From Xanthobacteraceae bacterium (lineage in GTDB: Bacteria > Pseudomonadota > Alphaproteobacteria > Rhizobiales > Xanthobacteraceae): a stretch of DNA of 64,000 bases. The translations under genes were made by a program, and so were the position numbers. Position 1 is the stretch's first letter. Each line of letters begins with the position of its first letter. Location: contig JARLIY010000034.1 of the NCBI GenBank assembly GCA_031291475.1, forward strand, positions 1 through 64,000, in the 5' to 3' direction. Positions 42,799 through 53,048 of this stretch are shown here, one piece after another. Under the pieces are notes generated by a model, which was not told the DNA's origin, made no database searches, and saw only the letters and a list, made by a program, of their open reading frames with translations.

Positions 42799-43856
42799 CC
42801 CGCCGCGTCGCGCTGGCGGCGGGCATCGTCGTGCTGCTGCTGGCGGCCGGGGTCGTCACCGGCGCGTATGCCCAAGCCAGCCTGTTCGGCCCTCATGCGC
42901 CGGCGCCGACCGGGATTGTCGGCTGGATCGTCGCGGAACAGGCGGTGTTTTACCGCGCCTTGTCGGGACTGATCCGCGCCGCCAAGACCGACGGCTCGGC
43001 CTATTGGGGGCTGATGGGCATCTCCTTCATCTACGGCATTTTCCACGCCGCCGGGCCGGGCCACGGCAAAGCGGTCATCTCGTCCTATCTGGTCGCCAAT
43101 GAGGAAACCTGGCGGCGCGGCGTCGTGTTGTCCTTTGCCTCGGCGTTGCTCCAGGCCCTGACCGCCGTGGTGATCGTTGCGGTCGCCGCGGTGTTGATCG
43201 GCGCCACGGCGAAGATGATGGGCGACACGGTACGCGTCATCGAGATCGTCAGCTACGTGCTGATCGTGCTTTTGGGCGCGCGGCTCCTCTGGGTGAAGGG
43301 GCGCGGATTTCTCCATGCCTTGCACGAGGTCAGGTCGGCGAGCGAACCGGATCACGCGCACGGCGGCCACGCTCACCACGACCGTGTGCACGCGGAGCAT
43401 GCGCATCACGGGCACGCGCACGGCCATCACCACCATCACGACCATGACGACGAGGAAGACAGCGTCCTACCCTGGGGTCATGCGCACGGGCCGGAGCCCG
43501 AGGAATTGGCGGGACCGGGCGGCTGGCACCGCGGGCTCTCGGCCATCGTCGCCGTCGGCCTACGGCCGTGCTCGGGCGCCATTATCGTGCTCGTCTTCGC
43601 GCTGGCGCAAGGACTCTTCCTGGCCGGCATTGCCTCGACTTTCGTGATGGGGCTCGGCACCGCGATCACGGTGGCGGCGATCGCGACCTTGGCGGTCGGC
43701 GCCAAGGCCGCGGCCAAGCGATTTGCCAAGGCGCGCGCCGGCTATGGATCGTTGGTAATGCGCGGCGTCGAGGTCGGCGCGGCGCTTGTGGTGATGGCCT
43801 TCGGCGGGCTCCTTCTCACCGGCTATATGGCGAGCGAGCGCATGGGGATGTTCTGA
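42795..43856 (+). CDS. NicO/RcnA-family nickel/cobalt transporter
   Basis: 353 aa, six or so membrane helices. Signature FIYGIFHAAGPGHGKAVIS near residue 85 and the second motif AVGLRPCSGAIIVLVFALAQG near residue 255. Between them lies a long His-rich cytoplasmic or periplasmic loop (about residues 190-225, HAHGGHAHHDRVHAEHAHH and further) for metal binding. Start GTG 42795 overlaps the DUF1007 stop (GTGA), so the two are translationally coupled. Direction of transport and metal are not decidable from sequence; Ni, Co and Zn are candidates. Confidence 0.9.
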   Translation: MTRRVALAAGIVVLLLAAGVVTGAYAQASLFGPHAPAPTGIVGWIVAEQAVFYRALSGLIRAAKTDGSAYWGLMGISFIYGIFHAAGPGHGKAVISSYLVANEETWRRGVVLSFASALLQALTAVVIVAVAAVLIGATAKMMGDTVRVIEIVSYVLIVLLGARLLWVKGRGFLHALHEVRSASEPDHAHGGHAHHDRVHAEHAHHGHAHGHHHHHDHDDEEDSVLPWGHAHGPEPEELAGPGGWHRGLSAIVAVGLRPCSGAIIVLVFALAQGLFLAGIASTFVMGLGTAITVAAIATLAVGAKAAAKRFAKARAGYGSLVMRGVEVGAALVVMAFGGLLLTGYMASERMGMF

Positions 43857-43870
43857 ACACAGCCTAAAAG

Positions 43871-44557
43871 TCAGACGACCTTTTCCGACTGGTGCCGGTA
43901 CAGCGAACGACGCGCCAAATCGTCCATCTCGGTTTTGAACTTGAACTTGTCGCGCAGCGCCACCGCGCGCTGGGCCGCCGGCCGCGCGCTGATCTCGTCG
44001 ACGAGCCGCTTGAGATTCGGAAACTTTGGCCAGGCTTCCTCGCCGAGAACCAACGGCATCAGCCGCGCCCAGCCCCACGCGTCCATGTCGACGATCGTGT
44101 AAATATCGCCGAGCATGTATTTCCGCGCGGCAAGCCGCGCGTCGAGAATGCCGAAATGGCGCTGTGCCTCGAAGGCATAACGGTTGATGGCGTATTCGAT
44201 CTTCTCCGGCGACGCGGTGCGGAAGTGCACCGACTGGCCGGAATACGGGCCGACGCCGGTTGCCACGAACATGAGCCATGACAGCAGCGCGCCGCGCGCC
44301 TTGTCGCCCTTCGGCGGCAGGAATTTGCCGGTCTTCTCGGCGAGGTAGAGCAGGATCGCGTTCGAATCGAACACCGTGACCTCGCCGTCGACGATTGCCG
44401 GCACCTTTGCGTTCGGGTTGACGGCTAGAAATTCCGGCTTGTGCTGATCGCCTTTGCGGGTGTCGATCGGAATGGGCTCGTAGGTAAGACCCGCCTCTTC
44501 GAGAAAAAGCGCGACCTTGGTCGGGTTCGGCGCACCGTTGTAATAGAATTTGAGCAT
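43871..44557 (-). CDS. Glutathione S-transferase family protein
   Basis: 228 aa. N-terminal thioredoxin-like domain MLKFYYNGAPNPTKVALFLEEAG with NPNAKVPAIVDGE around the cis-Pro, and FDSNAILLYLAEKTGKF; C-terminal helical domain contains YMLGDIYTIVDMDAWGW (N-capping motif). It resembles the YghU/Ure2-like bacterial GSTs that bind glutathione through an Asn. It lies 44 bases behind fhs on the same strand and is probably the last gene of the oxalate operon. It might protect against, or act on, reactive formyl or glyoxylate species, but this is a guess. Confidence 0.9.
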   Translation of the reverse strand: MLKFYYNGAPNPTKVALFLEEAGLTYEPIPIDTRKGDQHKPEFLAVNPNAKVPAIVDGEVTVFDSNAILLYLAEKTGKFLPPKGDKARGALLSWLMFVATGVGPYSGQSVHFRTASPEKIEYAINRYAFEAQRHFGILDARLAARKYMLGDIYTIVDMDAWGWARLMPLVLGEEAWPKFPNLKRLVDEISARPAAQRAVALRDKFKFKTEMDDLARRSLYRHQSEKVV

Positions 44558-44601
44558 CGTCGTTCCTCACATTGCCTGACATTCGTGCCAAGCTTCGAAA
44601 A

Positions 44602-46335
44602 CTAGAACAGCCCCACAATCTTCCCGTCCGATCCGATATCGATCGAATCCGCCGCCGGTACCTTCGGCAGGCCCGGCATGGTCATGACCTCTCCGCAGAT
44701 CGCGACCACGAACTCGGCGCCCGCCGACAGCCGCACTTCGCGCACCTTGATGACGTGATCGGCCGGCGCGCCTTTGGCGTCCGGGTTGGTCGAGAAGCTG
44801 TACTGGGTCTTGGCGACGCAGATCGGGAACTTGCCGTAACCCATCGCTTCGAACGACGCGAGCTGATCGCGCACGGACTTATCCACGTCGATGTCCTTGG
44901 CGCGATAGATTTCCCTGGCGATGGTGCGGATTTTCTCAAGGAGCGGCATGTCATCCGGATAAAGATATTTGAGCTTGCTCTTGCCGCTGTCGGCCACCTT
45001 GACGACGGCGCGGGCGACGTTTGCCGCGCCCTCCCCGCCCAGCGCCCAATGGTCGGCCATGAAGGCTTCGACGCCGAGCGACTTGCAGGTCTCTTCGACC
45101 AGCTTGATCTCGGCCTCGGTGTCGGCGGAGAAGCGATTGATCGAGATCACCGGCACGACGCCAAATTTCTGCACATTCTCGACGTGGCGCTTGAGATTGC
45201 TCATGCCGGCTTCGAGCGCCTCGAGGTTTTCGGTCTTGAGGTCCTCTTTCTTGACGCCGCCATGCATCTTCAGCGCGCGGATGGTGGCGACCAGCACGGC
45301 GCAATCGGGCGCGATGCCGGCCTTGCGGCACTTGATGTCCATGAACTTCTCACCGCCGAGGTCGGCGCCGAAGCCGGCTTCGGTCACCACGTAATCGGCA
45401 AGCTTCAGCGCGGTTGTGGTCGCCAGCACCGAATTGCATCCATGCGCGATGTTGGCGAACGGCCCGCCGTGAATGAAGGCGGGCGTGCCTTCCAGGGTCT
45501 GCACCAGATTGGGGGCGAGCGCCTCCTTGAGCAACACTGTCATGGCGCCATCGGCGTTGAGATCGGCGGCCCGCACCGGCTTTCGCTCGCGCGTGTAGGC
45601 GACGACGATGTTGCCGAGCCGCTTCTTGAGATCGTCGAGGTCGCGCGCCAGACAGAAGATCGCCATCACTTCGGACGCGACCGTGATATCGAAGCCGTCT
45701 TCGCGCGGGAAACCGTTGGCGACGCCGCCGAGCGAGGAAACGATCGAGCGCAGCGCGCGATCGTTCATGTCGAGCACGCGCCGCCAGGCGACGCGGCGCG
45801 GATCGATGCCCAGCGCATTGCCCCAATAGATGTGATTGTCGAGCAGCGCGGCAAGCAGATTGTTGGCCGAGGTGATCGCATGGAAGTCGCCGGTGAAGTG
45901 GAGATTGATGTCCTCCATCGGCACCACCTGGGCGTAGCCGCCGCCGGCGGCGCCGCCTTTGACGCCGAATGACGGCCCGAGCGACGGCTCGCGCAGGCAC
46001 AGCATGGCCTTCTTGCCGATGTGATTGAGCGCGTCGGTCAACCCGACCGTCGTCGTCGTCTTGCCTTCGCCCGCCGGCGTCGGCGTAATGGCGGACACCA
46101 GAACGAGCTTGCCGTTAGGCTTGTCGCGCAGCGATTTGATGAAATCCATCGAGATTTTGGCCTTGTAGTGACCGTAAGGTTCGAGGTTTTCCGGCGCGAT
46201 GCCGAGCTTCTCGCGCGCAATATCGACGATCAGCCGTTTCTTGGCGGCCTGCGAAATCTCGATGTCGGATTTCGGATGCAGGTGTTGTGCGGGGCCGGGG
46301 GATACCTTGGCCGCGGCTGCGGTCGGCGGATTCAT
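44602..46335 (-). CDS. fhs: Formate-tetrahydrofolate ligase
   Basis: 577 aa. Joins formate to tetrahydrofolate with ATP to give 10-formyl-THF. ATP loop [18 protein letters not shown] near residue 82, [37 protein letters not shown] as a continuous family signature, and [18 protein letters not shown] near residue 330. In this operon it assimilates the formate released by formyl-CoA:oxalate CoA-transferase. ATG 46335 overlaps the stop of the upstream formyltransferase gene by 4 bases. About 20 residues of N-terminal extension ([17 protein letters not shown]). Confidence 0.97.
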   Translation of the reverse strand: MNPPTAAAAKVSPGPAQHLHPKSDIEISQAAKKRLIVDIAREKLGIAPENLEPYGHYKAKISMDFIKSLRDKPNGKLVLVSAITPTPAGEGKTTTTVGLTDALNHIGKKAMLCLREPSLGPSFGVKGGAAGGGYAQVVPMEDINLHFTGDFHAITSANNLLAALLDNHIYWGNALGIDPRRVAWRRVLDMNDRALRSIVSSLGGVANGFPREDGFDITVASEVMAIFCLARDLDDLKKRLGNIVVAYTRERKPVRAADLNADGAMTVLLKEALAPNLVQTLEGTPAFIHGGPFANIAHGCNSVLATTTALKLADYVVTEAGFGADLGGEKFMDIKCRKAGIAPDCAVLVATIRALKMHGGVKKEDLKTENLEALEAGMSNLKRHVENVQKFGVVPVISINRFSADTEAEIKLVEETCKSLGVEAFMADHWALGGEGAANVARAVVKVADSGKSKLKYLYPDDMPLLEKIRTIAREIYRAKDIDVDKSVRDQLASFEAMGYGKFPICVAKTQYSFSTNPDAKGAPADHVIKVREVRLSAGAEFVVAICGEVMTMPGLPKVPAADSIDIGSDGKIVGLF

Positions 46336-47258
46336 GAAAACCTCATTCCAGTGTTGAGTTTGGCGTTGGTCGCAAATTCGTTCGCTGCGATTTTCGGGCC
46401 ATCGGCTTGCACGCGCGTGACCTTGAAGCGGCCGTCGGCGCAAACGACCGCGAAGCCGTCATTGTCGATCGCGACGATCTCGCCCATCTTGCCGGCGATG
46501 CCTTTGGGGTCCCGGGCCGGCAGCGGCCGCGCCTCGAAAATCTTCACGGTTCTGCCGTCGAGCTTCGACCAGGCGCCGGGCGCCGGATTGCAGCCACGGA
46601 TCAGGCGGTCAACGTCCTGCCACGGCCGGCCCCAATCGATGTGCGCGTTGTCGGGGCCGCAACGGCCCTCATAGGTCGCCTTGGCTTCGTCCTGCTTGAG
46701 GCGCGGCGCCTTGCCGCCTTTGACGAGATCGATGGCTTCCAGCATCGCCTCGACTCCCATCGGAAACAGCCGGTCGAAATAAACCGAGCCGAGCGTGTCG
46801 GTCGCCGAAATCGGGGTCTTTTTCTGGATCAGCACGTCGCCAGTATCGAGCCCGTTGTCCGGCCAGAAGATCGACAGGCCGGTCTCGGTCTCGCCCTTGA
46901 TGATTGGCCAGTTGATGGCGCTCGGCCCGCGATAAGCCGGCAACAGCGACGGGTGATACTGGATCGAGCCGTGGGTCGGAATGTTGAGGAATTCCTCGGG
47001 CACGAACAATGTGACGAAGGCCATGACCTGCAAATCCGGCTTGAGCGCGCGGAATTCCTCCCACACTTCCGGCTTGCGATAGGAGGCCGGCTGAAAGATC
47101 GGCAGCTTGGCGGCATGCGCCGCCTCCTTCAGCGGGTCGGCTTTCGCGCCCTCTTTCTCCGGCGCGACATAGACGCCGACGATAGTTTCGCCGCGCTTGA
47201 TCAGCGCTTCGAGTACCGCCTTGCCGAATGCCTGCTGTCCGTGAACGACGATACGCAC
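46332..47258 (-). CDS. Formyltransferase / 10-formyl-THF hydrolase-like protein
   Basis: 308 aa. Formyl_trans_N fold with the catalytic triad elements: [20 protein letters not shown] (catalytic His) and [18 protein letters not shown] (catalytic Asp), then a C-terminal domain like the second domain of methionyl-tRNA formyltransferase. The SIFWxDxGLDTGDxL form is nearer to the hydrolase domain of 10-formyl-THF dehydrogenase (ALDH1L1) than to Fmt. It probably interconverts 10-formyl-THF and formate plus THF, balancing fhs. GTG 47258 ([15 protein letters not shown]) is chosen over ATG 47288, with GGGAG upstream. Confidence 0.85.
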   Translation of the reverse strand: MRIVVHGQQAFGKAVLEALIKRGETIVGVYVAPEKEGAKADPLKEAAHAAKLPIFQPASYRKPEVWEEFRALKPDLQVMAFVTLFVPEEFLNIPTHGSIQYHPSLLPAYRGPSAINWPIIKGETETGLSIFWPDNGLDTGDVLIQKKTPISATDTLGSVYFDRLFPMGVEAMLEAIDLVKGGKAPRLKQDEAKATYEGRCGPDNAHIDWGRPWQDVDRLIRGCNPAPGAWSKLDGRTVKIFEARPLPARDPKGIAGKMGEIVAIDNDGFAVVCADGRFKVTRVQADGPKIAANEFATNAKLNTGMRFS

Positions 47259-47318
47259 TGTCGCTACATCTCCCCACACGCTGCACATTCCGTCCCCTTA
47301 CGGGCCGGTTAACAAATG

Positions 47319-48752
47319 CTACGCCGCTTCCGCCTTTCGTTCCGGCGCGCTGAGCGCGCCGGACGCCTTGATCTCGGCAATTTCCTTATCAGCATAGCCG
47401 AGCACTTTGCGCAAAATTTCGTCGGTGTGCTCGCCAAGGAGCGGCGAGCGCCGCACATCCGGCGGCGAGTCCGAGAGCTTGATCGGATTGCCCACCGTCA
47501 GGTATGGGCCGCGCGTGGGATGATCGACTTCGACCACGGTGCCGGTCGCGCGCAGCGAGGGCTCCTCTGCGATCTCCTTCATCGACAGGATCGGCCCGAC
47601 CGGAATGTCGTGCTTGTTGCAGATTTCCATGACCTCGAACTTGGTCAGGGTCTTGGTCCATTCCTCGATGGTGTCGAAGATCCGCCGCAGCCGCGGCAGC
47701 CGCGCCAGTGGCGTGGCGTAATCGGGGTCGGTCTTCCATTCCGGCTTGCCGATAAGATCGCAGATCGCGCCCCAGACCGGCGCCTGGGTGATAAAATAAA
47801 TGTAGGCGTCGGGATCGCTCTCCCAGCCTTTGCATTTGAGGATCCAGCCCGGCTGGCCGCCGCCGGAATCGTTGCCGGCGCGCGGGGTGGCTTTGCCGAA
47901 GGGCACGCCCTCGCCATATTGGCTGTATTCGGCGAGCGGGCCGTGCTGCAGGCGCTGTTGGTCGCGCAACTTGACGCGCGCCAGATTGAGCACGCCATCC
48001 TGCATGGCGCACAGGACGCGCTGCCCGCGGCCAGTGCGCGTGCGCTGGTAGAGCGCCGAGACGATGCCGAGCGCGAGATGCAAACCAGTGCCGGAATCGC
48101 CGATCTGCGCGCCGGTGACCAGCGGCGGCCCGTCGCGGAAGCCGGTGGTCGAGGCCGAGCCGCCGGCGCATTGGGCGACGTTCTCGTACACCTTGCAGTC
48201 CTCGTAGGGACCCGGCCCAAAGCCCTTCACCGAGGCGACGATCATGCGCGGATTGAGCTTGTGGATGTGATCGAAGGTGAGCCCCATACGGTCGAGTGCG
48301 CCGGGAGCAAAATTCTCGACCAGCACGTCGCACTCCTTCACCAGCCGCTCGAGGATTTCCCTGCCCTGCGGATGCTTGGAATCGATTGTGATCGAGCGCT
48401 TGCTGCCGTTGAGCATGGTGAAATACAGGCTGTCGGCGCCTTTCACATCGCGCAGCTGGCCGCGGGTGATGTCGCCAATTCCCGGCCGTTCCACCTTGAT
48501 CACATCGGCGCCGATGAAGGCGAGAAGTTGCGTGCACGTCGGCCCCGATTGCACATGGGTGAAGTCGAGGATGCGCACGCCGTCGAGCGCCCTGCCCGCC
48601 TGCCCCCACGGCTTTGCGCTCGGCCGCGGCAGGCCTCTCGTCGCCGCTGCTTTCGCGGCCGGTCCTTTCGCCTTGAGCTTTGCGACTTTCTTGGCGGACT
48701 TTTTCGCCGCGGGTCTGGATTTTGCCTTCTTGGCTTTCGTTTTAGCCGCCAT
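47319..48752 (-). CDS. frc: Formyl-CoA:oxalate CoA-transferase (class III CoA-transferase)
   Basis: 477 aa, CaiB/BaiF family. Transfers CoA from formyl-CoA to oxalate. Core begins at [18 protein letters not shown]; catalytic Asp219 in [16 protein letters not shown] (Asp169 in the Oxalobacter enzyme), with [10 protein letters not shown] and the glycine loop [11 protein letters not shown] that closes over the active site. The first ~47 residues are an odd Lys/Ala-rich, histone-H1-like extension ([20 protein letters not shown]), absent from the ~428-aa Oxalobacter protein. It follows oxc by 18 bases. Confidence 0.95.
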   Translation of the reverse strand: MAAKTKAKKAKSRPAAKKSAKKVAKLKAKGPAAKAAATRGLPRPSAKPWGQAGRALDGVRILDFTHVQSGPTCTQLLAFIGADVIKVERPGIGDITRGQLRDVKGADSLYFTMLNGSKRSITIDSKHPQGREILERLVKECDVLVENFAPGALDRMGLTFDHIHKLNPRMIVASVKGFGPGPYEDCKVYENVAQCAGGSASTTGFRDGPPLVTGAQIGDSGTGLHLALGIVSALYQRTRTGRGQRVLCAMQDGVLNLARVKLRDQQRLQHGPLAEYSQYGEGVPFGKATPRAGNDSGGGQPGWILKCKGWESDPDAYIYFITQAPVWGAICDLIGKPEWKTDPDYATPLARLPRLRRIFDTIEEWTKTLTKFEVMEICNKHDIPVGPILSMKEIAEEPSLRATGTVVEVDHPTRGPYLTVGNPIKLSDSPPDVRRSPLLGEHTDEILRKVLGYADKEIAEIKASGALSAPERKAEAA

Positions 48753-48770
48753 GTGCCTTCTCCCAACTCT

Positions 48771-50534
48771 CTACTTCTTGCCAACCACGCTTTGCGGGTT
48801 GAGCTTGCCGATATTGCCGCTCTCGCTGCCGGCGGCGGGATCAATCACCGCGTTGACCAGCGTCGGCTTGCCGGAATTCAAGGCCTCGGCTACGGCACGG
48901 CCGAGCTCGTCGGGCGTCGTTACGCGGACGCCGACGCCGCCGAAGGCCTCCATCAGTTTTTCGTAACGGGCGTCTTTGACGAAGACGGTCGTCGCCACGT
49001 CCGCGGCGCCCGCCGGATTGACGTCGGTTCCGCGGTAGATGCCGTTGTTGTTGAACACCACCACGCAGACCGGCAGGCCGTAGCGGCAGATCGTCTCCAC
49101 TTCCATGCCGGAAAAGCCAAAGGCGCTGTCGCCCTCGACCGCCAGCACGCGTTTACCGGTTTCGACGGCGGCTCCCACAGCAAAGCCCATGCCGATGCCC
49201 ATGATGCCCCAGGTGCCGACGTCCAGGCGCTTGCGCGGCTGATACATGTCGATGATGCCGCGCGCGAGATCGAGCGTGTTGGCGCCTTCATTGACGAGGA
49301 TGGTGTCCGGCCGCTCTTTGATGACGGTCCGCAATGCACCGAGCGCGTTGTGGAAATCCATCGGCGCCGAATTCTTCATCAGCCGTGGCGCCATTTTGGC
49401 AATGTTGGCTTCCTTGCGCATCTTGACGACGTCGATCCAGTCAGCCGACGGCGCCGGCCACTTGCCCTCGATGCCCGCAAGAAGAGCCGAAACGCAGGAG
49501 CCGATATCGCCGACCAGGGGAGCCGCGATCTCGACGTTTGAGTCCATCTCTCTGGGCTCAATATCGATCTGGATGAACTTCTTCGATCCGGGCTCACCCC
49601 AGGTCTTGCCCTTGCCGTGCGACAACAGCCAGTTGAGACGGGCGCCGATCAGCATGACGACGTCTGAGTCCTTCAATACGGTCGAACGCGCGGCGCCCGC
49701 GCATTGCGGATGCGTGTCGGGCAGGAGGCCCTTGGCCATGCTCATCGGCAGGAAAGGAATGCCGCTCTTTTCAACGAGCGCGCGGATCGCCTCGTCGGCC
49801 TGCGCATAAGCCGCCCCCTTGCCCAGGATGATCAGGGGGCGCTTGGCGGTCTTGAGAACATCGAGCGCGCGCTTGACGGCTGCCGGCGCAGGAAGCTGAG
49901 CCGGCGCCGGGTCGATAACTTTGACCAGTGACCTCGTTCCAGCCTCGGCGTCGATCACTTGAGCGAAGAGTTTAGCCGGCAGATCGAGATAGACGCCGCC
50001 CGGACGGCCGGACACGGCCGCGCGGATCGCGCGCGCCACGCCGATGCCGATGTCGGTAGCATGCAGCACGCGGAACGCCGCCTTACAGAGCGGCTTGGCC
50101 ATGGCCAGTTGGTCCATCTCTTCATAGTCGCCCTGCTGCAAGTCCACGATCTCACGCTCGGACGAGCCGGAGATCAGGATCATCGGGAAGCAGTTGCTCG
50201 TGGCATTGGCCAGCGCGGTGAGGCCGTTGAGAAAGCCGGGAGCCGACACCGTGAGGCAAATGCCGGGACTTTTCGTCAGGAAGCCGGCGATCGCGGCTGC
50301 ATTGCCGGCATTCTGCTCATGCCGGAACGAGATGACGCGCATGCCCGCGGCTTGTGCCATGCGGCCCAAGTCGGTGATCGGGATGCCGGGCACGCCGTAA
50401 ATCGTGTTGATGCCGTTGAGCTTGAGCGCATCGATGACGAGGTGAAAGCCGTCCGTCAGCTCGCGCTCCGTCTGGGCGGCATCCGCGTCCATGCCGGCGG
50501 GTTCGCGTTTTTCTTTTACCGGTGCTTCAGCCAT
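48771..50534 (-). CDS. oxc: Oxalyl-CoA decarboxylase
   Basis: 587 aa thiamine-diphosphate enzyme; oxalyl-CoA to formyl-CoA and CO2. N-terminal [29 protein letters not shown] and the activating Glu in [14 protein letters not shown]; central DHS-like domain; C-terminal ThDP/Mg site [16 protein letters not shown]...[11 protein letters not shown]. The [13 protein letters not shown] segment with Tyr and Ser near the C-terminus is typical for Oxc and separates it from acetolactate synthases. ATG 50534 has AGAGG 7 bases upstream; earlier in-frame sequence overlaps gntR and is not coding. Heart of the oxalate operon. Confidence 0.96.
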   Translation of the reverse strand: MAEAPVKEKREPAGMDADAAQTERELTDGFHLVIDALKLNGINTIYGVPGIPITDLGRMAQAAGMRVISFRHEQNAGNAAAIAGFLTKSPGICLTVSAPGFLNGLTALANATSNCFPMILISGSSEREIVDLQQGDYEEMDQLAMAKPLCKAAFRVLHATDIGIGVARAIRAAVSGRPGGVYLDLPAKLFAQVIDAEAGTRSLVKVIDPAPAQLPAPAAVKRALDVLKTAKRPLIILGKGAAYAQADEAIRALVEKSGIPFLPMSMAKGLLPDTHPQCAGAARSTVLKDSDVVMLIGARLNWLLSHGKGKTWGEPGSKKFIQIDIEPREMDSNVEIAAPLVGDIGSCVSALLAGIEGKWPAPSADWIDVVKMRKEANIAKMAPRLMKNSAPMDFHNALGALRTVIKERPDTILVNEGANTLDLARGIIDMYQPRKRLDVGTWGIMGIGMGFAVGAAVETGKRVLAVEGDSAFGFSGMEVETICRYGLPVCVVVFNNNGIYRGTDVNPAGAADVATTVFVKDARYEKLMEAFGGVGVRVTTPDELGRAVAEALNSGKPTLVNAVIDPAAGSESGNIGKLNPQSVVGKK

Positions 50535-50551
50535 GAGAAGCCTCTCATCGT

Positions 50552-51307
50552 TCAATCCAGATAATCGGCGTACTTCGCCACGTGTTCGGCGAGGCCGAGC
50601 GCGTGATCGCGCACCAGCGTCTCCGCGCGCACCATGTCGCGCGCCTCCAGCGCCTCGATGATATGCATGTGGTCGCGGATCGAGCGGTCGGCGCGATCCT
50701 TTTCGCCGATCGTCTTTCTTCGGATCATCCGCATATGCGTGAACAGGTTTTCGGCCAGATTGATGAGAACCGCATTGCGGCTCATGCGGACGATCGCCTG
50801 ATGGAATTCGATGTTGATCTCGGAATATTCGTCGAGATGCGCGCGCACCTCGCCGTTCTCGAAGGTCGCGAACATGCATCGCAGCCCGGCGATCTCCTCG
50901 TCGCCGGCATTTTCGGTGATTAGCCGCGCCGCCATGCTTTCAAGCGCGGCCCAGGCGGTGATCAGCTCGATCACCTCGCGCCTGGTTTTGCGCACCACAT
51001 AAATGCCGCGCCGCGGCACCGAGCGCACGAAACCCTCGCGCTCGAGCTGGGCCATGGCCTCGCGCACCGGGGTGCGGCTGATGCCGAAATCCTGCGCCAG
51101 CCGGCGCTCGTCGAGCCTGATCTCGGCGCGGCTGCGATAGATGTCCATGGCGGCGATGGCGTTGCGCAGCGCGACATAAGCTTGCCGCTTGAAATTCGCC
51201 GGCGCATCCAGCGGGTCGACGGCCGGCTGCAAGGCCGACCCGCTCGTGGAACCGGCTGCGGAACGCGCGCGGCGCGCTATGGAAAGGCTCGAAACCATCT
51301 CTGGCAT
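50552..51307 (-). CDS. GntR-family regulator with FCD effector domain
   Basis: 251 aa. N-terminal winged helix ([48 protein letters not shown], about residues 47-95) and C-terminal all-helical FCD domain with the metal-ligand type residues in [14 protein letters not shown] and DHMHIIEAL. Lies between oxlT and oxc, 17 bases before oxc, so it is almost certainly the local regulator, responding to oxalate, formate or an oxalyl-CoA intermediate. A weak TGG-N11-CCA repeat (51302-51318) overlaps its own start. Confidence 0.93.
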   Translation of the reverse strand: MPEMVSSLSIARRARSAAGSTSGSALQPAVDPLDAPANFKRQAYVALRNAIAAMDIYRSRAEIRLDERRLAQDFGISRTPVREAMAQLEREGFVRSVPRRGIYVVRKTRREVIELITAWAALESMAARLITENAGDEEIAGLRCMFATFENGEVRAHLDEYSEINIEFHQAIVRMSRNAVLINLAENLFTHMRMIRRKTIGEKDRADRSIRDHMHIIEALEARDMVRAETLVRDHALGLAEHVAKYADYLD

Positions 51308-51365
51308 ACATTATTCCAGCTTATCGCCCGCATTCCAACGGGCGCGCGGAAGGACTTTTGACGGC

Positions 51366-52637
51366 TCAGCCTTGCCTGGTAACCCGCCGCCGCATGGGCT
51401 TGAGGACGAAAAGCGCCAGCGCGGCGACGATCAGATTCATGACGGTGGCGATGGTGAATACCCAATGCCAATGGCCGCTGTAATCTTTCAATAGGCTCGC
51501 CAGCGGCACGACCCAGGCCGAGGTGCCCTTTGCCGTGTACAGAAGGCCGGCATTGGTGGTGGCGTATTTGGACCCGTAGGTGTCGGTGCAGGTCGAGGGA
51601 AACAGGCTGAAAATCTCACCCCAGGTGAAGAAGATCAGCCCCGCCATGAGAATGAACATGTACGGCGTATGGCCGAGCTCACCGAGGCCCCAATAGGCGA
51701 CCGCTCCGAGCGTAAACACGATCGCCATGGTGTTCTCGCGGCCGATCACGTCGGAAATCCAGCCGAAGAACGGTCGCGCCAGACCGTTGAGGACGTTGTC
51801 GATCACGAGCGCGGCGCTGAGCGTACTCGCCGTGACAAACAGGATTGTCACTTCGTGGTTGGCAAGATGAAAGTCTCTGGCGATCGGTGCGATCTGCGCG
51901 GTTGCCATCAGGCCCGACGCCGAGACCATGACGAACATGAGATAGAGGAGCCAGAAGATCGGCGATCGCAGCATTTCCAGCGGCGTGGTATCGCGCAACG
52001 CCTGGGTCAACCGCACCGCCGGCTTCGGCGTTTCGCCGGGCTCCGGCGCGCGCAAGAGCCGCGACAGCAGCAGAACGACAAGTCCCTGCCCCAGCCCGAA
52101 CCACAGGAAGGCGGACTCGTAGCCATAGCCGAGGATCATGTCGCGGATCGGGATCACGGTCGCCGCCGTGCCGGCGCCGAATCCCGCGGCGGTCAGCCCG
52201 GCGGCAAGGCCGCGGCGGTCGGGAAACCATTTGAGTGCATTGCCGACGCAGGTGCCGTAAACCGCGCCGGCGCCGACACCAGAGATCGCCGAGGCGATGT
52301 AGAGTTGCGCGAGCGAGGTCGCGAAGGAATCCATGGTCCAGGCAACGGCGACCAGAATGCCGCCGAAGGCAACGACGAGCCGCGGGCCGAAACGGTCGAC
52401 GAACCAGCCCTCGATCGGAACGAGCCAGGTCTCCGTGGCGATGAAGACGCTGAACGCGACCTGAATCGCGGCGGTGCCCCAGTGATGTTTCTGATCGATC
52501 GGATTGACGAAAAGCGTCCAGCCATATTGCAGGTTGGCGATCATCACCATGCAGACGATGCCGCAGGCGAGTTGCCCCCACCGCGGCGCGGGCGATCCTG
52601 CGGCGTCCGCTAGGACCGCCGGCGACTCAACCGCCAT
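51366..52637 (-). CDS. oxlT: Oxalate/formate antiporter, MFS family
   Basis: 423 aa, twelve membrane segments, OFA branch of MFS. Residues that bind oxalate in Oxalobacter OxlT have counterparts here: Arg288 in NGLARPFFGWISDVIGREN and Lys370 in LLYTAKGTSAWVVPL. Opening segment MIANLQYGWTLFVNPIDQKHHW is typical of OxlT relatives. Brings in oxalate and expels formate, generating proton motive force if the downstream decarboxylation consumes a proton. First gene of a seven-gene codirectional run; 58 bases separate it from gntR. A ~410-base control region lies upstream. Confidence 0.94.
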   Translation of the reverse strand: MAVESPAVLADAAGSPAPRWGQLACGIVCMVMIANLQYGWTLFVNPIDQKHHWGTAAIQVAFSVFIATETWLVPIEGWFVDRFGPRLVVAFGGILVAVAWTMDSFATSLAQLYIASAISGVGAGAVYGTCVGNALKWFPDRRGLAAGLTAAGFGAGTAATVIPIRDMILGYGYESAFLWFGLGQGLVVLLLSRLLRAPEPGETPKPAVRLTQALRDTTPLEMLRSPIFWLLYLMFVMVSASGLMATAQIAPIARDFHLANHEVTILFVTASTLSAALVIDNVLNGLARPFFGWISDVIGRENTMAIVFTLGAVAYWGLGELGHTPYMFILMAGLIFFTWGEIFSLFPSTCTDTYGSKYATTNAGLLYTAKGTSAWVVPLASLLKDYSGHWHWVFTIATVMNLIVAALALFVLKPMRRRVTRQG

Positions 52638-53048
52638 TGTTTTCCGTCCCCAAAGCTTTTCTTACGTCCGACAGAAGTTTTGTTCTTCAGCGCTTTACAG
52701 TCGCAGCCGATTTTTGCCCCAAAAAGCCGGCTTGGGGGGTTCATTAGCTGAGCTTTAGCCTGCGGTGCAAGTTTGATGACGGAATGATGAATGCCGCCGA
52801 GGCCGTTTCTCGGCCTTTCGTTGGCGGTTTTCCGCTCAAATAGACCTCACTCAGACAAAACGTCGCGGCGCCATCAGCGCCCTGAGGAGCTGCCTTTCTC
52901 CTACTTTCGGAACTCTTGCGCTTGAGAAGGCTTGCTTCATTACGCAGGGGGCTTCGCGACTTTGGTCGCGCGTGCCATTGTGCAGCGCAGCATCGCCCCC
53001 ATGAGCGCGAGCCAATTCCACCAAACGCAGAGCCTGAGCAAAATCACG
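52638..53048. other. Divergent control region between oxlT and the debranching-enzyme gene
   Basis: 411 bases without a gene. A hairpin CCCCAA/TTGGGG at 52717-52737 encloses the palindrome aagccggctt (52724-52733). Another short hairpin gcgac-tttg-gtcgc lies near 52954-52967. GGAAC-N17-CTT at 52909-52933 is a near match to an EcfG-type promoter for the plus-strand gene. No GntR operator could be identified with confidence. Confidence 0.4.

Noticed and set aside
43350..43450. Tandem DNA repeat in the NicO gene (and similar in the COG0523 and znuC genes)
   Set aside because: These are His-codon-rich stretches encoding metal-binding segments, not separate repeat elements.
47316..49541. 741-codon plus-strand open frame opposite frc and oxc
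   Set aside because: Antisense shadow caused by third-position GC; the minus strand carries two unmistakable enzymes.
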